Shown piece after piece: positions 42,379-51,080 of a stretch of 64,000 bases of DNA. The stretch spans positions 62,001-126,000 of the forward strand of contig JAKFCX010000021.1 of the NCBI GenBank assembly GCA_036676415.1, in the 5' to 3' direction. Numbering within the stretch: position 1 is the first letter of the stretch; each line of letters begins with the position of its first letter. Both the position numbers and the translations under genes were made by a program. A model generated the notes under the pieces. It did not search any database. It saw nothing but the letters and a program-made list of their open reading frames with translations, and had not been told where the DNA came from. The DNA comes from JAEZDC01 sp036676415. Its GTDB lineage: Bacteria; Bacteroidota; Bacteroidia; Chitinophagales; Chitinophagaceae.

Positions 42379-43341
42379 ATGAATCTTGCGAAAAAGGTTA
42401 TTGCCAAAGAAATTGTCCTGTTTGAACAATATTTCAAAGAAGCTGTCAAAAGCCGTGCCTCATTGTTAGACAGCATCATGCGTTACATAGTTAAGCGAAA
42501 AGGAAAGCAACTTCGTCCCATGTTTGTACTGCTGAGCGCTAAGCTGGGTGGGCAAATCAACGAAAAAACATATAGGGCAGCTTCCCTCGTAGAACTTCTT
42601 CATACAGCTACGCTGGTACACGATGATGTTGTTGATGATTCTTTGGAAAGACGGGGATTTTTTTCCATAAATGCACTTTGGAAAAACAAAATTGCGGTAC
42701 TTGTAGGTGACTATCTTCTTTCAAAAGGATTATTATTATCGCTCGATAATAATGATTTCAAGGTACTGCAGATAATGTCTGAAGCCGTGAAATTAATGAG
42801 TGAAGGAGAACTTCTACAAATGGAAAAGGCAAGGAATCTAAACCTCAAAGAAGAAATCTATTACGAGATCATCAGGGGCAAAACAGCTTCACTTTTGGCA
42901 TCAGCCTGCTCTGCAGGGGCATATACGACATTTTCAGACCCTGCTTCAGTAGATAAATTAAAATTTTTTGGAGAGAAAGTAGGTATGGCTTTTCAATTAA
43001 AAGACGATCTGTTTGATTACGGATCGGCCAGCATTGGAAAACCCACCGGAAATGACATCAAGGAAAAAAAACTCACCCTTCCACTCATTTATACTTTAAA
43101 TAATTGCGATCCTGCTCTTCGTAAAAAGATCATTTACATTATTAAGAATGAAAATACAAAGAAGGATAAAGTAAAATTTGTAATTGATGCTGTTACTGCA
43201 TTTGGGGGAATAGCATATGCTGAGAAAAAAATGTTTGCTTTCAGAGACGAAGCTTTAAGTATATTACATGAGTTCCCTCATAACGAAGTGAGAGATGCCC
43301 TTGAAGAAATGGTTAGATATACTACTGACAGAGTTTACTAA
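42379..43341 (+). CDS. Polyprenyl (prenyl) diphosphate synthase
   Basis: 320 aa from the ATG at 42379; the frame opens seven codons earlier at a TTG. The first Asp-rich motif is HDDVVDDSLERRG (DDxxDD at 82-87) and the second is LKDDLFDYG (209-213). GKQLRPMFV near 43 binds isopentenyl diphosphate. It makes a linear polyprenyl diphosphate, probably the menaquinone side chain; chain length is not determined. Its stop overlaps the recJ start (TAATG). Confidence 0.92.
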   Translation: MNLAKKVIAKEIVLFEQYFKEAVKSRASLLDSIMRYIVKRKGKQLRPMFVLLSAKLGGQINEKTYRAASLVELLHTATLVHDDVVDDSLERRGFFSINALWKNKIAVLVGDYLLSKGLLLSLDNNDFKVLQIMSEAVKLMSEGELLQMEKARNLNLKEEIYYEIIRGKTASLLASACSAGAYTTFSDPASVDKLKFFGEKVGMAFQLKDDLFDYGSASIGKPTGNDIKEKKLTLPLIYTLNNCDPALRKKIIYIIKNENTKKDKVKFVIDAVTAFGGIAYAEKKMFAFRDEALSILHEFPHNEVRDALEEMVRYTTDRVY

Positions 43342-45035
43342 TGGAAAGACGTTGGAATATACTTACTGCTGATCAGTCGGCTATTACTGCATTACAGCAG
43401 TCACTCAAGATCAGTTACACCCTTACTAAAATACTTGTACAGCGAGGTATTGATACCTTCGATAAAGCAAAATCCTTCTTCCGTCCACAACTTTCCGATC
43501 TCCATAGCCCGTGGTTGATGAAAGACATGGAAAAAGCCGTTGATCGTATTTTGATGGCTTTTGAAAAAAAGGAAAAAATTCTTGTGTTTGGTGATTATGA
43601 TGTGGACGGCACTACTTCAGTCGCATCCATTTATCAATTTCTCAGATCACAATATGAAGCTGTTGACTTTTATATCCCCCATCGTTATAAGGAAGGATAT
43701 GGCGTATCAAAAATGGGCATTGACCATGCAAAGGAAAATGGTTTTGAACTGATCATTTCTCTTGATTGTGGAATCAAATCGGTTGAATTAATTGCCTATG
43801 CCAAAGAGTTGGGCATTGACTTCATTGTTGGTGATCATCATTTGCCCGATAAAGAACTTCCTAATGCAGTAGCGATACTCAATCCAAAACAAAGCGATTG
43901 TAATTACCCCTATAAAGAACTTTGTGGATGTGGTGTAGGCTTTAAACTGATGATGGCTTTAGCAGAAAGATTGGGCTTGCCGGAATCATCTTACCTGCAA
44001 TATCTTGATCTTGTAGCAACAGCCATCGCTGCTGATATTGTACCAATGACCGGCGAGAATCGAGTAATGGCTTTTTATGGATTGAAAAAAGTGAATGAAG
44101 ATCCTTGTGCAGGTATCAAAGCCTTAATGAATCTTTCTGCTGTACAAAAAGAGATGCACATCAACAGTCTTGTATTTGTTATTGCACCCAGAGTTAATGC
44201 TGCAGGCAGGATGGATGACGCAAAAAAAGCGGTTCAACTCTTTATTGAAAATGATCCGCAGAAAGCAATTGAATTTGCTGAGATGTTACACAGCGATAAT
44301 TTCGACAGAAGAGAAGCCGACAGCACTATTACAGAAGAAGCCCTGGCATTACTTCGTGATGATAACCTTATACAGAGAAAAACCACCGTTGTTTTTAAAG
44401 AACACTGGCACAAAGGTGTTGTGGGAATTGTTGCATCAAGGCTGATAGAAAGTTATTACCGACCTACAATTGTTTTAACAAGAAGCGGTGATATTGTTGC
44501 AGGATCGGCAAGAAGTGTTTCGGGATTTAATCTATATGAAGCTATTCATGAATGCCGTGAACATTTACTGGGCTACGGTGGACATTTTGCAGCTGCAGGC
44601 ATGACTTTATTACCAGAACAGGTTGAAGCTTTTAGCAACAAATTTGAAGAAGTAGTCAGCAGGATCATTCCACCAGAACTTTTAATCCCTGAGATAGTCA
44701 TTGATGCTGAAGTTGATTTTTCAGAACTCAAAGAATCTTTCTATAAAATCATTTGCCAGATGGAACCGTTCGGACCTGAAAATCTTCGTCCGGTTTTCAT
44801 TGCTAAAAATGTAAAGGAATCCGGCTACTCTAAAATTGTTAAGGAACAACACATCAGGTTGGTACTAAAACAAAGTAGTATTACTTTCTCAGGAATAGGA
44901 TTCAACCTGGCTACTAAATTCTATTTACTGCAAATGAATCATCCGCTGGATGTTGTCTTCACTTTAGATATTAATGAATGGCAGGGAACAACATCTTTAC
45001 AATTGAAAGTAATCGACTTCAGGCTGAGTGAATAA
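43341..45035 (+). CDS. recJ: Single-stranded-DNA-specific exonuclease RecJ
   Basis: 564 aa, usual length. DHH-family motifs are LVFGDYDVDGTTSV (metal-binding DYDVD at 85-89), ISLDCGIKS and GDHHLPD (DHH at 165-167). DHHA1 appears as FNLYEAIHECREHLLGYGGH and HKGVVGIVASRL, and an OB fold is C-terminal (about 450-564). 5'-3' exonuclease in recombination and mismatch repair. Starts within the stop codon of the prenyl synthase gene. Confidence 0.95.
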   Translation: MERRWNILTADQSAITALQQSLKISYTLTKILVQRGIDTFDKAKSFFRPQLSDLHSPWLMKDMEKAVDRILMAFEKKEKILVFGDYDVDGTTSVASIYQFLRSQYEAVDFYIPHRYKEGYGVSKMGIDHAKENGFELIISLDCGIKSVELIAYAKELGIDFIVGDHHLPDKELPNAVAILNPKQSDCNYPYKELCGCGVGFKLMMALAERLGLPESSYLQYLDLVATAIAADIVPMTGENRVMAFYGLKKVNEDPCAGIKALMNLSAVQKEMHINSLVFVIAPRVNAAGRMDDAKKAVQLFIENDPQKAIEFAEMLHSDNFDRREADSTITEEALALLRDDNLIQRKTTVVFKEHWHKGVVGIVASRLIESYYRPTIVLTRSGDIVAGSARSVSGFNLYEAIHECREHLLGYGGHFAAAGMTLLPEQVEAFSNKFEEVVSRIIPPELLIPEIVIDAEVDFSELKESFYKIICQMEPFGPENLRPVFIAKNVKESGYSKIVKEQHIRLVLKQSSITFSGIGFNLATKFYLLQMNHPLDVVFTLDINEWQGTTSLQLKVIDFRLSE

Positions 45036-45061
45036 AAAAACGCCAACCGTAGCTGACGTTT
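45034..45061 (-). terminator. Terminator of htpG
   Basis: On the minus strand AAACGUCA pairs with UGGCGUUU (one U-G wobble) around an 8-nt loop and is followed by seven T. It overlaps the recJ stop codon on the other strand. Confidence 0.75.
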
Positions 45062-45081
45062 AAATAAGATACAATTTCGAA

Positions 45082-46917
45082 TTAAGCCTCAATAATCAAA
45101 TCACTTTTCTTCTCTCCCTGCATCAATTCAACACTTCTTCCAATAAATTCTGTTAGATTATTTCCTTTCAATAATCCCTGAGAAAGTAAAGCAAGATCTG
45201 CAAGATTTCTTACCTGCTTCTCCTGTGTAGCTGTATTATTTTCTTTCAAAATGTTCTGATAGATCGGATGATTTCCATTCACTGTTAAAGTAACTTCATC
45301 AGGCATTGCTCCATAAAAACTCATTCCGCCACCCATTGATGCCATGTCCTTCATCCTTCTCATGAATTCAGGTCGTGTTGCTACAACAGGTGCAGTTTCA
45401 GCACTCAATCCTTTTACTTCAACTGTTACATGAATCTCAGGAATCTGCATGCTGAACATTTCTTTCAACCTGGCTTCCTCATCTTTATTTAAAACACTTT
45501 CATTGCTCTCCTGCTTATCAATAAGGTTATCTGCAATATCTGCATCAACCCTGGTGAAATGAACATTCTCCCATTTCATTTCCATATTGTTGATGAAAGC
45601 AGAATCAACCAGCGTTTCCATCTTCACCACCTTATAACCTTTATCCTGTGCAGCTTTTACATAACTATGCTGCTGAACCGGATCAGTTGTATAAAGAATT
45701 ACCAGCTTGCCTTCTTTATTTTTCTGCACTGCTTCGGTTTCTGTTCTGTACTCATCATAAGTATAGAATTTTCCTCCTGCTGCATCTTCCATCACTAAGA
45801 ACTTGTTTGCCTTCTCCAGGAATTTATCATCGGTCATCATTCCATACTTCACAAATAGTCCAAGGCTCTCCCACTTCTGTTCAAATTCACTTCTTTCTTT
45901 GTTGAATATCTCTTCCAGTTTATCAGCAACTTTTTTGGTGATGTGATTATTGATCTTCTTCACATTCGGATCTCCCTGCAAATAACTTCTACTTACGTTC
46001 AATGGAATATCCGGACTATCAATCACACCATGCAACAACATCAGAAACTCAGGAACAATATCTTTCACTTCATCTGTTACAAATACCTGGTTGCTGTACA
46101 GCTGAATTTTGTCTTTCTGAATCTCGTAACTCTGCTTGATCTTAGGGAAATACAATACACCTGTAAGATTAAACGGATAGTCCACATTTAAGTGTATCCA
46201 GAACAAAGGTGTTTCACCATAAGGATATAACTCCTTATAAAAATTCTGGTAATCTTCCGTAGTAAGTTCTGAAGGTTTTCTGGTCCAGATAGGGTTTGTA
46301 TTATTGATCTGTTGGTCTTCAAAATAAATTGCTACAGGTAAGAATTTACAGAATCTTGTGAGTATGGAACGAATGCGATCAGCTTCTAAAAACTCTTTGC
46401 TTTCTTCGTTAATATGCAAAACGATCTTTGTTCCACGTTGACTGTAATCAACATTGTATAATTCAAATTCAGGGCTGCCATCACAACTCCAGTACACACC
46501 ACTTTCATCCTTGAAACTCTTAGTGTACAGCTCCACCCTATCACTCACCATAAAGGCACTGTAAAAGCCTAAACCAAAGTGGCCGATGATATTTGCATCT
46601 TTATATTTATCAAGGAATTCTTCTGCACCACTAAAAGCAACCTGGTTGATGTATTTGTCAACCTCTTCTGCGGTCATGCCAATACCACGATCTGTGATGG
46701 TGAGGATTTTTTCATTTGTGTCTATCGCAACATCAATTCTTAACTCACCAAGATCACCTTTGGCTTCACCGATAGATGACAAAGTTTTTAATTTCTGTGT
46801 GGCGTCAACGGCATTACTCACCAACTCACGCAGAAAAATTTCGTGTTCACTATAAAGGAACTTTTTAATTATTGGAAAAATGTTCTCTGTCTGAACCCTG
46901 ATCTGTCCTTTTTGCAT
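45082..46917 (-). CDS. htpG: Molecular chaperone HtpG (Hsp90)
   Basis: 611 aa. The N-terminal ATPase domain has LRELVSNAVDATQKL, LTITDRGIGMTAEEV and GHFGLGFYSAFMVSDRVE. The middle domain contains GVLYFPKIK and LNVSRSYLQGDPNVKKI with the catalytic arginine region. A C-terminal dimerisation domain ends around GRSVELMQGEKKSD. The order and length match Bacteroidota HtpG. ATP-dependent chaperone in the cytoplasm. No typical promoter seen; a dispersed repeat sits just upstream. Confidence 0.97.
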   Translation of the reverse strand: MQKGQIRVQTENIFPIIKKFLYSEHEIFLRELVSNAVDATQKLKTLSSIGEAKGDLGELRIDVAIDTNEKILTITDRGIGMTAEEVDKYINQVAFSGAEEFLDKYKDANIIGHFGLGFYSAFMVSDRVELYTKSFKDESGVYWSCDGSPEFELYNVDYSQRGTKIVLHINEESKEFLEADRIRSILTRFCKFLPVAIYFEDQQINNTNPIWTRKPSELTTEDYQNFYKELYPYGETPLFWIHLNVDYPFNLTGVLYFPKIKQSYEIQKDKIQLYSNQVFVTDEVKDIVPEFLMLLHGVIDSPDIPLNVSRSYLQGDPNVKKINNHITKKVADKLEEIFNKERSEFEQKWESLGLFVKYGMMTDDKFLEKANKFLVMEDAAGGKFYTYDEYRTETEAVQKNKEGKLVILYTTDPVQQHSYVKAAQDKGYKVVKMETLVDSAFINNMEMKWENVHFTRVDADIADNLIDKQESNESVLNKDEEARLKEMFSMQIPEIHVTVEVKGLSAETAPVVATRPEFMRRMKDMASMGGGMSFYGAMPDEVTLTVNGNHPIYQNILKENNTATQEKQVRNLADLALLSQGLLKGNNLTEFIGRSVELMQGEKKSDLIIEA

Positions 46918-46921
46918 AATG

Positions 46922-46990
46922 TGTAATTTTTTATGGAACCAGCTTCTTATTTACTATGTTACTTTCGTTGCGTCGCACTCTTCAGGTGAT
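46922..46990 (-). repeat. Dispersed intergenic repeat, copy 7
   Basis: On the minus strand it reads ACCTGAAGAGTGCGACGCAA, then CGAAAGTAACATAGTA and AAGCTGGTTCCATAAA. It matches copy 1 at 4997 over about 35 nt and faces copy 8 at 47017 in inverted orientation. Confidence 0.75.
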
Positions 46991-47016
46991 TGTCCATGGC
47001 CGAGCTTTGTATGAAC

Positions 47017-47066
47017 GTACAAGTGAGTGACACAACGAAGCTGCCATTTAATCTGCAGCCGACCGC
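47017..47066 (+). repeat. Dispersed intergenic repeat, copy 8
   Basis: GTACAAGTGAGTGACACAAC, then GAAGCTGCCATTTAATCTGC and AGCCGACCG. With copy 7 it forms an inverted pair whose arms share TTCGTTGyGTCrC. Confidence 0.75.
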
Positions 47067-47112
47067 AAAAATCAAACAAAATACCAAACAAAAATTACTG
47101 ACAGGATGTCAA

Positions 47113-47604
47113 CTATTTCCTGCGAGAGTAAAAGATATAGTCGGTCTGAGGGATATTTTCTTCGCCAAGCTGTCGTAACATAGTAACCAACTGACCACGA
47201 TGATAACTTCCATGATTAAATACCTGCAGCATTACTTGCCATGTTGGCTGCTTGAAGGCTTCTTTTTTTGTATTGCGGTATGAAAAAACATGTTCTAACT
47301 GAGGCTCTGTTGCTTGTTTTGTCCATTCAGCCCAATCCTGGCTTTGTTGAAGCAATCCATTGGCAGCTTCATCAACATTTGGATGAAAGCTCAGACTTGG
47401 AATGATAATGCTTTCTTTCAGTTTCATTCGCTGCCACCAAATACTTTCTGCATCCCACATATGAATGATTGTGGTATGTAATGAATTGAAACTGCTCTTC
47501 ACTTCTTGCTGCTGTTTCTCAGGACTGAGCTTCAGAATACGTTTTGCCATTTCCTGGTTGCCCCAGTAATTATAAGCGGCATAAGAAATCAATAGCTCCT
47601 TCAT
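47113..47604 (-). CDS. DinB family protein
   Basis: 163 aa from MKELLISYAAYN; the frame opens 14 codons earlier at 47646. Four-helix DinB/YfiT-like fold is suggested by HTTIIHMWDAESIWWQRMK near the first helix pair and VFNHGSYHRGQLVTMLRQLG with metal-binding histidines. Family members are metal-dependent thiol or damage-related enzymes; the reaction here is unknown. Divergent from the gene at 47665. Confidence 0.85.
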   Translation of the reverse strand: MKELLISYAAYNYWGNQEMAKRILKLSPEKQQQEVKSSFNSLHTTIIHMWDAESIWWQRMKLKESIIIPSLSFHPNVDEAANGLLQQSQDWAEWTKQATEPQLEHVFSYRNTKKEAFKQPTWQVMLQVFNHGSYHRGQLVTMLRQLGEENIPQTDYIFYSRRK

Positions 47605-47621
47605 GTTTATTACTTTTGATT

Positions 47622-47661
47622 TACACGAACAAGAGACGAATTTCACGAATTACACGAATCA
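47622..47661. repeat. CACGAATT short repeat array
   Basis: In 40 nt the sequence holds ACACGAAC, GACGAATT, TCACGAAT and ACACGAATC in near-tandem. It lies between the divergent starts of the DinB-family gene and the PLP enzyme gene, directly before the latter's ATG. Confidence 0.6.
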
Positions 47662-47664
47662 CTC

Positions 47665-48888
47665 ATGAAAAAGAATTTCACACTAACAGGCATTAGTTCT
47701 GTTGCCATGCATACAGTTCCCGAGACGTTTCCTGAATATGCTCACCTCACTCCAATCTACGCTACTTCCACTTTTACTTTCGATACCGCAGACCAGGGAA
47801 TGGAAAGATTTGCAGGAGAAGATAAAGGCAATATTTATAGCAGATGGGGTAACCCAACATTTAAAGTTGCTGAAGAAACGATCGCTGCATTGGAAGCTTT
47901 TGGATTAAAAGATGGGAATGGTCAACAACTTCAGCTGAAAGCATTATTGCATTCCAGCGGACAATCTGCTATGACCACCATGTTCATGAGCAATTTGAAA
48001 GCTGGTGATAAAGTGCTTTCTCATTTTTCGTTGTATGGTGGAACACATGAATTGCTGCATAAAGTTTTAGTTGCATGTGGTGTTGAGTCTTTGATCATTG
48101 ATATGCGGGATTTGAATAAAGTAGAAGATGCAATAAAAAATGATCCCGCTATCAAATTGGTTCATCTTGAAACACCGGCAAATCCAACTATCCAGATCGT
48201 AGATATAGAAGCCATCACAAAAATTGCGAAGCAGAAGAATCTTATAGTTTCTGTTGATAACACATTTGCAACGCCATACCTGCAACAACCTTTTAGATAT
48301 GGTGTTGATTTTGTGTTCCACTCAACCACAAAATTTTTAAACGGTCATGGAACTGCAATTGGTGGTGTATTGATCGGCAAAGACATCAATTTCATGAAAA
48401 CACAAGCATGGAAATGGCATGCTTTGCTAGGTGGAAACAGTAATGCTTTTGATGCTTTTCTTTTAGGAATTGGTATGAAAACTTTAGAAGTGAGAATGGA
48501 AAGACATTGCAGCAATACAGAAGCCGTGGCGGATTTCTTACAGAAACATAGTGCTATTGCACAGGTAAATTATCCTGGACTTCAGGCACACCCTGAATAT
48601 GAGATTGCAAAGAAGCAAATGCGCCATCCTGGTGCTGTATTGAGCTTTGAATTAAATGGAGGATTAGATGCAGGTAAACAATTCATAGATAAGCTGCAGA
48701 TGTGCGTTAGAGCCGTTTCGCTTGGAACGGTTGATACTTTGATCTCTCATCCAGCGTCAATGACACATTTTGGATTAAAGAAAGAAGAGAGAGAAGCATT
48801 TGGTATCACAGATGGATTGATTAGAATGAGCGTGGGTATTGAAAACGTTGCTGATATTTTGAACGATCTAGATCAAGCCCTAAAATGA
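47665..48888 (+). CDS. Cys/Met metabolism PLP-dependent enzyme (gamma-lyase/synthase type)
   Basis: 407 aa, the family's normal length. PLP-binding lysine is in FVFHSTTKFLNGHG (Lys223). Other family features are YSRWGNPT, LHSSGQSAMTT, SLYGGTHEL and VDNTFATPYLQQP. Likely cystathionine gamma-synthase/lyase or methionine gamma-lyase; sequence alone does not separate these. It starts an operon with the next two genes through 4-nt overlaps. Confidence 0.9.
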   Translation: MKKNFTLTGISSVAMHTVPETFPEYAHLTPIYATSTFTFDTADQGMERFAGEDKGNIYSRWGNPTFKVAEETIAALEAFGLKDGNGQQLQLKALLHSSGQSAMTTMFMSNLKAGDKVLSHFSLYGGTHELLHKVLVACGVESLIIDMRDLNKVEDAIKNDPAIKLVHLETPANPTIQIVDIEAITKIAKQKNLIVSVDNTFATPYLQQPFRYGVDFVFHSTTKFLNGHGTAIGGVLIGKDINFMKTQAWKWHALLGGNSNAFDAFLLGIGMKTLEVRMERHCSNTEAVADFLQKHSAIAQVNYPGLQAHPEYEIAKKQMRHPGAVLSFELNGGLDAGKQFIDKLQMCVRAVSLGTVDTLISHPASMTHFGLKKEEREAFGITDGLIRMSVGIENVADILNDLDQALK

Positions 48889-49817
48889 ACATTGCAGTTG
48901 TAGGTGCAGGTATCAGTGGAATGAGTTCAGCTTTGAAATTAGTTGAGGCTGGTAATAGTGTTTCCGTCTTTGCAAAAGTATTCTCTCCAAATATCACTTC
49001 TAACAGGGCTGCTGCATTTTGGTTGCCTTATCACATCCGAAATGATAAACGTGGTATTGATTGGTGCCGGAAAAGTTATGAAACGTATAAAGAGCTTGCC
49101 GGAGATTCTTTAACCGGAATCAGTATGAAACAACTTATCAAAGTGGTTGCTGATGATGTTCCTGTTAATGAAGTTGACAGAACATGGAAAGATTTTATGC
49201 CTGCAAATTCTTATCGTACAATACCAAATGATCAATTACTGCCTGGCTATATTGAAGGCGACGAAGCGGAAGTTCCGTTGATTGAAACACAGATATTTCT
49301 TCCATGGCTACAAGCACAACTTGAGGCTAAAGGAGTAGCATTTCATGAACAGGGGATAAAGAATTTTGACCAGTTAGATGATCATGATCTTATCATCAAC
49401 TGTTCGGGACTTGGTGCAAGAGAACTTTGCAACGATCAACAACTGATTCCTTATCGTGGACAGGTTGCTTTGCTTTCGCCTAAAGAAGGTTTGCCTATAT
49501 TCCTTGACAACGAAAAACCTCAATACATTGTTCCAAGAAAAGATGCAATTATTATTGGTGGCACTTATGAGGAGAATGTGTTTGACGAAGTAACAGAACC
49601 AAAAACAATTGAGTTCCTTCTTCAAAAAGCTTTCAATATCTATCCTGAGCTGAAGGAACAAACCTATCTCGGCAGCTGGGCAGGGTTGAGACCACATCGC
49701 AACGATGTGAGATTAGAAAGAGAAAATAATATCATTCATAATTACGGACATGGCGGAAGCGGTTTTACACTAGCTTTTGGCTGTGCAGAAGATGTAGTTA
49801 AACTCGCATATCAATGA
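48885..49817 (+). CDS. FAD-dependent D-amino-acid oxidase family protein
   Basis: 310 aa. The N-terminal dinucleotide fold is MNIAVVGAGISGMSSALKL. The C-terminal signature GLRPHRNDVRLE, then NYGHGGSGFTLAFGCAEDVV, is characteristic of D-amino-acid and D-aspartate oxidases. It would deaminate an amino acid with FAD and oxygen. The overlap with the PLP enzyme gene suggests a joint amino-acid breakdown route; the substrate is unknown. Confidence 0.88.
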   Translation: MNIAVVGAGISGMSSALKLVEAGNSVSVFAKVFSPNITSNRAAAFWLPYHIRNDKRGIDWCRKSYETYKELAGDSLTGISMKQLIKVVADDVPVNEVDRTWKDFMPANSYRTIPNDQLLPGYIEGDEAEVPLIETQIFLPWLQAQLEAKGVAFHEQGIKNFDQLDDHDLIINCSGLGARELCNDQQLIPYRGQVALLSPKEGLPIFLDNEKPQYIVPRKDAIIIGGTYEENVFDEVTEPKTIEFLLQKAFNIYPELKEQTYLGSWAGLRPHRNDVRLERENNIIHNYGHGGSGFTLAFGCAEDVVKLAYQ

Positions 49818-50278
49818 ACCAAATTTGTATAAGAAGAGCAGAAAAAAAAGACTGTCCCAGATTATTGGAACTGGTTACAGAACTTGCTGTTTACGAAAAA
49901 GCTCCTGATGAAGTAACAGTAACGCTTCAGCATTTTGAAGAAACAGGCTTCGGCGAAAATCCTGTGTGGTGGGCATTTGTAGCAGAAGCAGAAGGAATGA
50001 TTATTGGTTTCGCACTTTATTACATTCGTTATTCAACATGGAAGGGGGCAAGAATGTATTTAGAAGACATTCTTGTTACCGAAGAATGGAGAGGAAAAGG
50101 AATTGGCAAGTTGCTTTTCAATTGCCTGGTTGAAGAAGCAAAAGAAAAAGGCTGGAAAGCAATCTCATGGCAGGTGTTAGAGTGGAATGAGCCTGCCATT
50201 AATTTCTACAAAAAGTATAATGCAAGTTTTGATGGGGAATGGGTGAACTGTAGTTTGGTGGTGAATGGTGAGGCGTGA
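49814..50278 (+). CDS. GNAT family N-acetyltransferase
   Basis: 154 aa. GNAT fold with acetyl-CoA binding motif A in DILVTEEWRGKGIGKLLFN (R/Q-x-x-G-x-G), then NEPAINFYKKYNASFDGEW. Similar to spermine/diamine acetyltransferases in layout. Substrate unknown. The last codons (VVNGEA) are encoded within the heptamer-like sequence that continues after the stop codon. Last gene of the three-gene operon. Confidence 0.9.
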   Translation: MNQICIRRAEKKDCPRLLELVTELAVYEKAPDEVTVTLQHFEETGFGENPVWWAFVAEAEGMIIGFALYYIRYSTWKGARMYLEDILVTEEWRGKGIGKLLFNCLVEEAKEKGWKAISWQVLEWNEPAINFYKKYNASFDGEWVNCSLVVNGEA

Positions 50279-50308
50279 ATGGTGAATGGTGAATGGTGAA
50301 GGTGAATG
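50257..50308 (+). repeat. GGTGAAT heptamer array at the acetyltransferase stop codon
   Basis: GTGAATG units run across and past the stop codon. The pure part is 50275-50300, flanked by imperfect units (GGTGGTGAATGGTGAGGC; AAGGTGAATGACC). The strand relative to the gene is the same as in the array after grpE. Confidence 0.85.
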
Positions 50309-50324
50309 ACCTAATGAAATAAAA

Positions 50325-50346
50325 AAAGGCTGCAGTTGCAGCCTTT
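50325..50346. terminator. Bidirectional hairpin terminator between the acetyltransferase and efp
   Basis: AAAGGCTGC (50325-50333) pairs with GCAGCCTTT (50338-50346) around a 4-nt loop. On the minus strand (efp) it is followed by at least seven T. Confidence 0.85.
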
Positions 50347-50364
50347 CAATTATCAGTTATTAAA

Positions 50365-50934
50365 TTAATCAACTTTCACTCGCTCTACATAGTCACCGCT
50401 CTTTGTGTTGATACGGATAGTTTCTCCTTCATTCACAAACAATGGAACATGTACGGTTGCACCTGTCTCAACTGTAGCTGGCTTTAATGCTCTGGTTGCA
50501 GTATCACCACGAACACCTGGTTCACAATATGTGATAAGCAGGTTGATCTTCTCAGGCAATTCAGCACCGATCGGTTGTTCTGTTTCATTATTGATAAATA
50601 CAAATACTTCTGCACCATCTTTTAGAAACTGTGGTGCATCAATCATTTCTTCTGCTAAAGCAATTTGCTCGAAAGTTTCATTATTCATCAGGTTATAACC
50701 GCTTTCATCCTTGTACAAAAACTGGAAAGCCTTTTTCTCCACTCTTACCGGATAAATCGTTTCACCACTGTTCCATGTTTTTTCGATTGAACGTTTGTTA
50801 TCAACACCCTTGAGTTTTGCCCAGATCTTTGCAGCAGCACGAGCTGTTTTGTTCTCACCAAACTCAACGACTGTATATAAACTGTTGTCGAGTTTAAGTA
50901 TCATTCCACGACTGATATCTGAAGTAGTTGCCAT
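50365..50934 (-). CDS. efp: Elongation factor P, divergent loop
   Basis: 189 aa. Three-domain EF-P layout with KOW-like domain I (about 1-65), central OB (66-128) and C-terminal EF-P signature region (TATRALKPATVETGATVHVP, LFVNEGETIRINTKSGDYVE). It relieves ribosome stalling at polyproline. The usual PGKG loop of domain I is absent. The segment is EFGENKTARAAAKIW, so Lys29 seems to take the place of E. coli Lys34 with a two-residue deletion. From memory this form is shared by Chitinophagaceae. Confidence 0.92.
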   Translation of the reverse strand: MATTSDISRGMILKLDNSLYTVVEFGENKTARAAAKIWAKLKGVDNKRSIEKTWNSGETIYPVRVEKKAFQFLYKDESGYNLMNNETFEQIALAEEMIDAPQFLKDGAEVFVFINNETEQPIGAELPEKINLLITYCEPGVRGDTATRALKPATVETGATVHVPLFVNEGETIRINTKSGDYVERVKVD

Positions 50935-50958
50935 AAAAAATTACATATTTAGAGGCGG

Positions 50959-50989
50959 CAAATGTAGCTGATTTGGTTTATGCTGCCAA
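50959..50989 (-). promoter_or_regulatory. Promoter of efp
   Basis: On the minus strand TTGG (50986-50989), 19 nt, then TACATTTG (50959-50966), an exact -7 box. The ATG is about 25 nt downstream. Confidence 0.6.
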
Positions 50990-51080
50990 CTGTGTAGCTA
51001 ATGAAGACTCTAAAAGAGAATATTGGAACGCTGATGATCATGATCTAACGGATTCCTTTTATCAGTTCCTTCTGTATTCC

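Noticed and set aside
46990..47178. 62-aa plus-strand open frame between htpG and the DinB-family gene
   Set aside because: It runs through the dispersed repeat and into the opposite strand of the DinB-family gene, with no family features.
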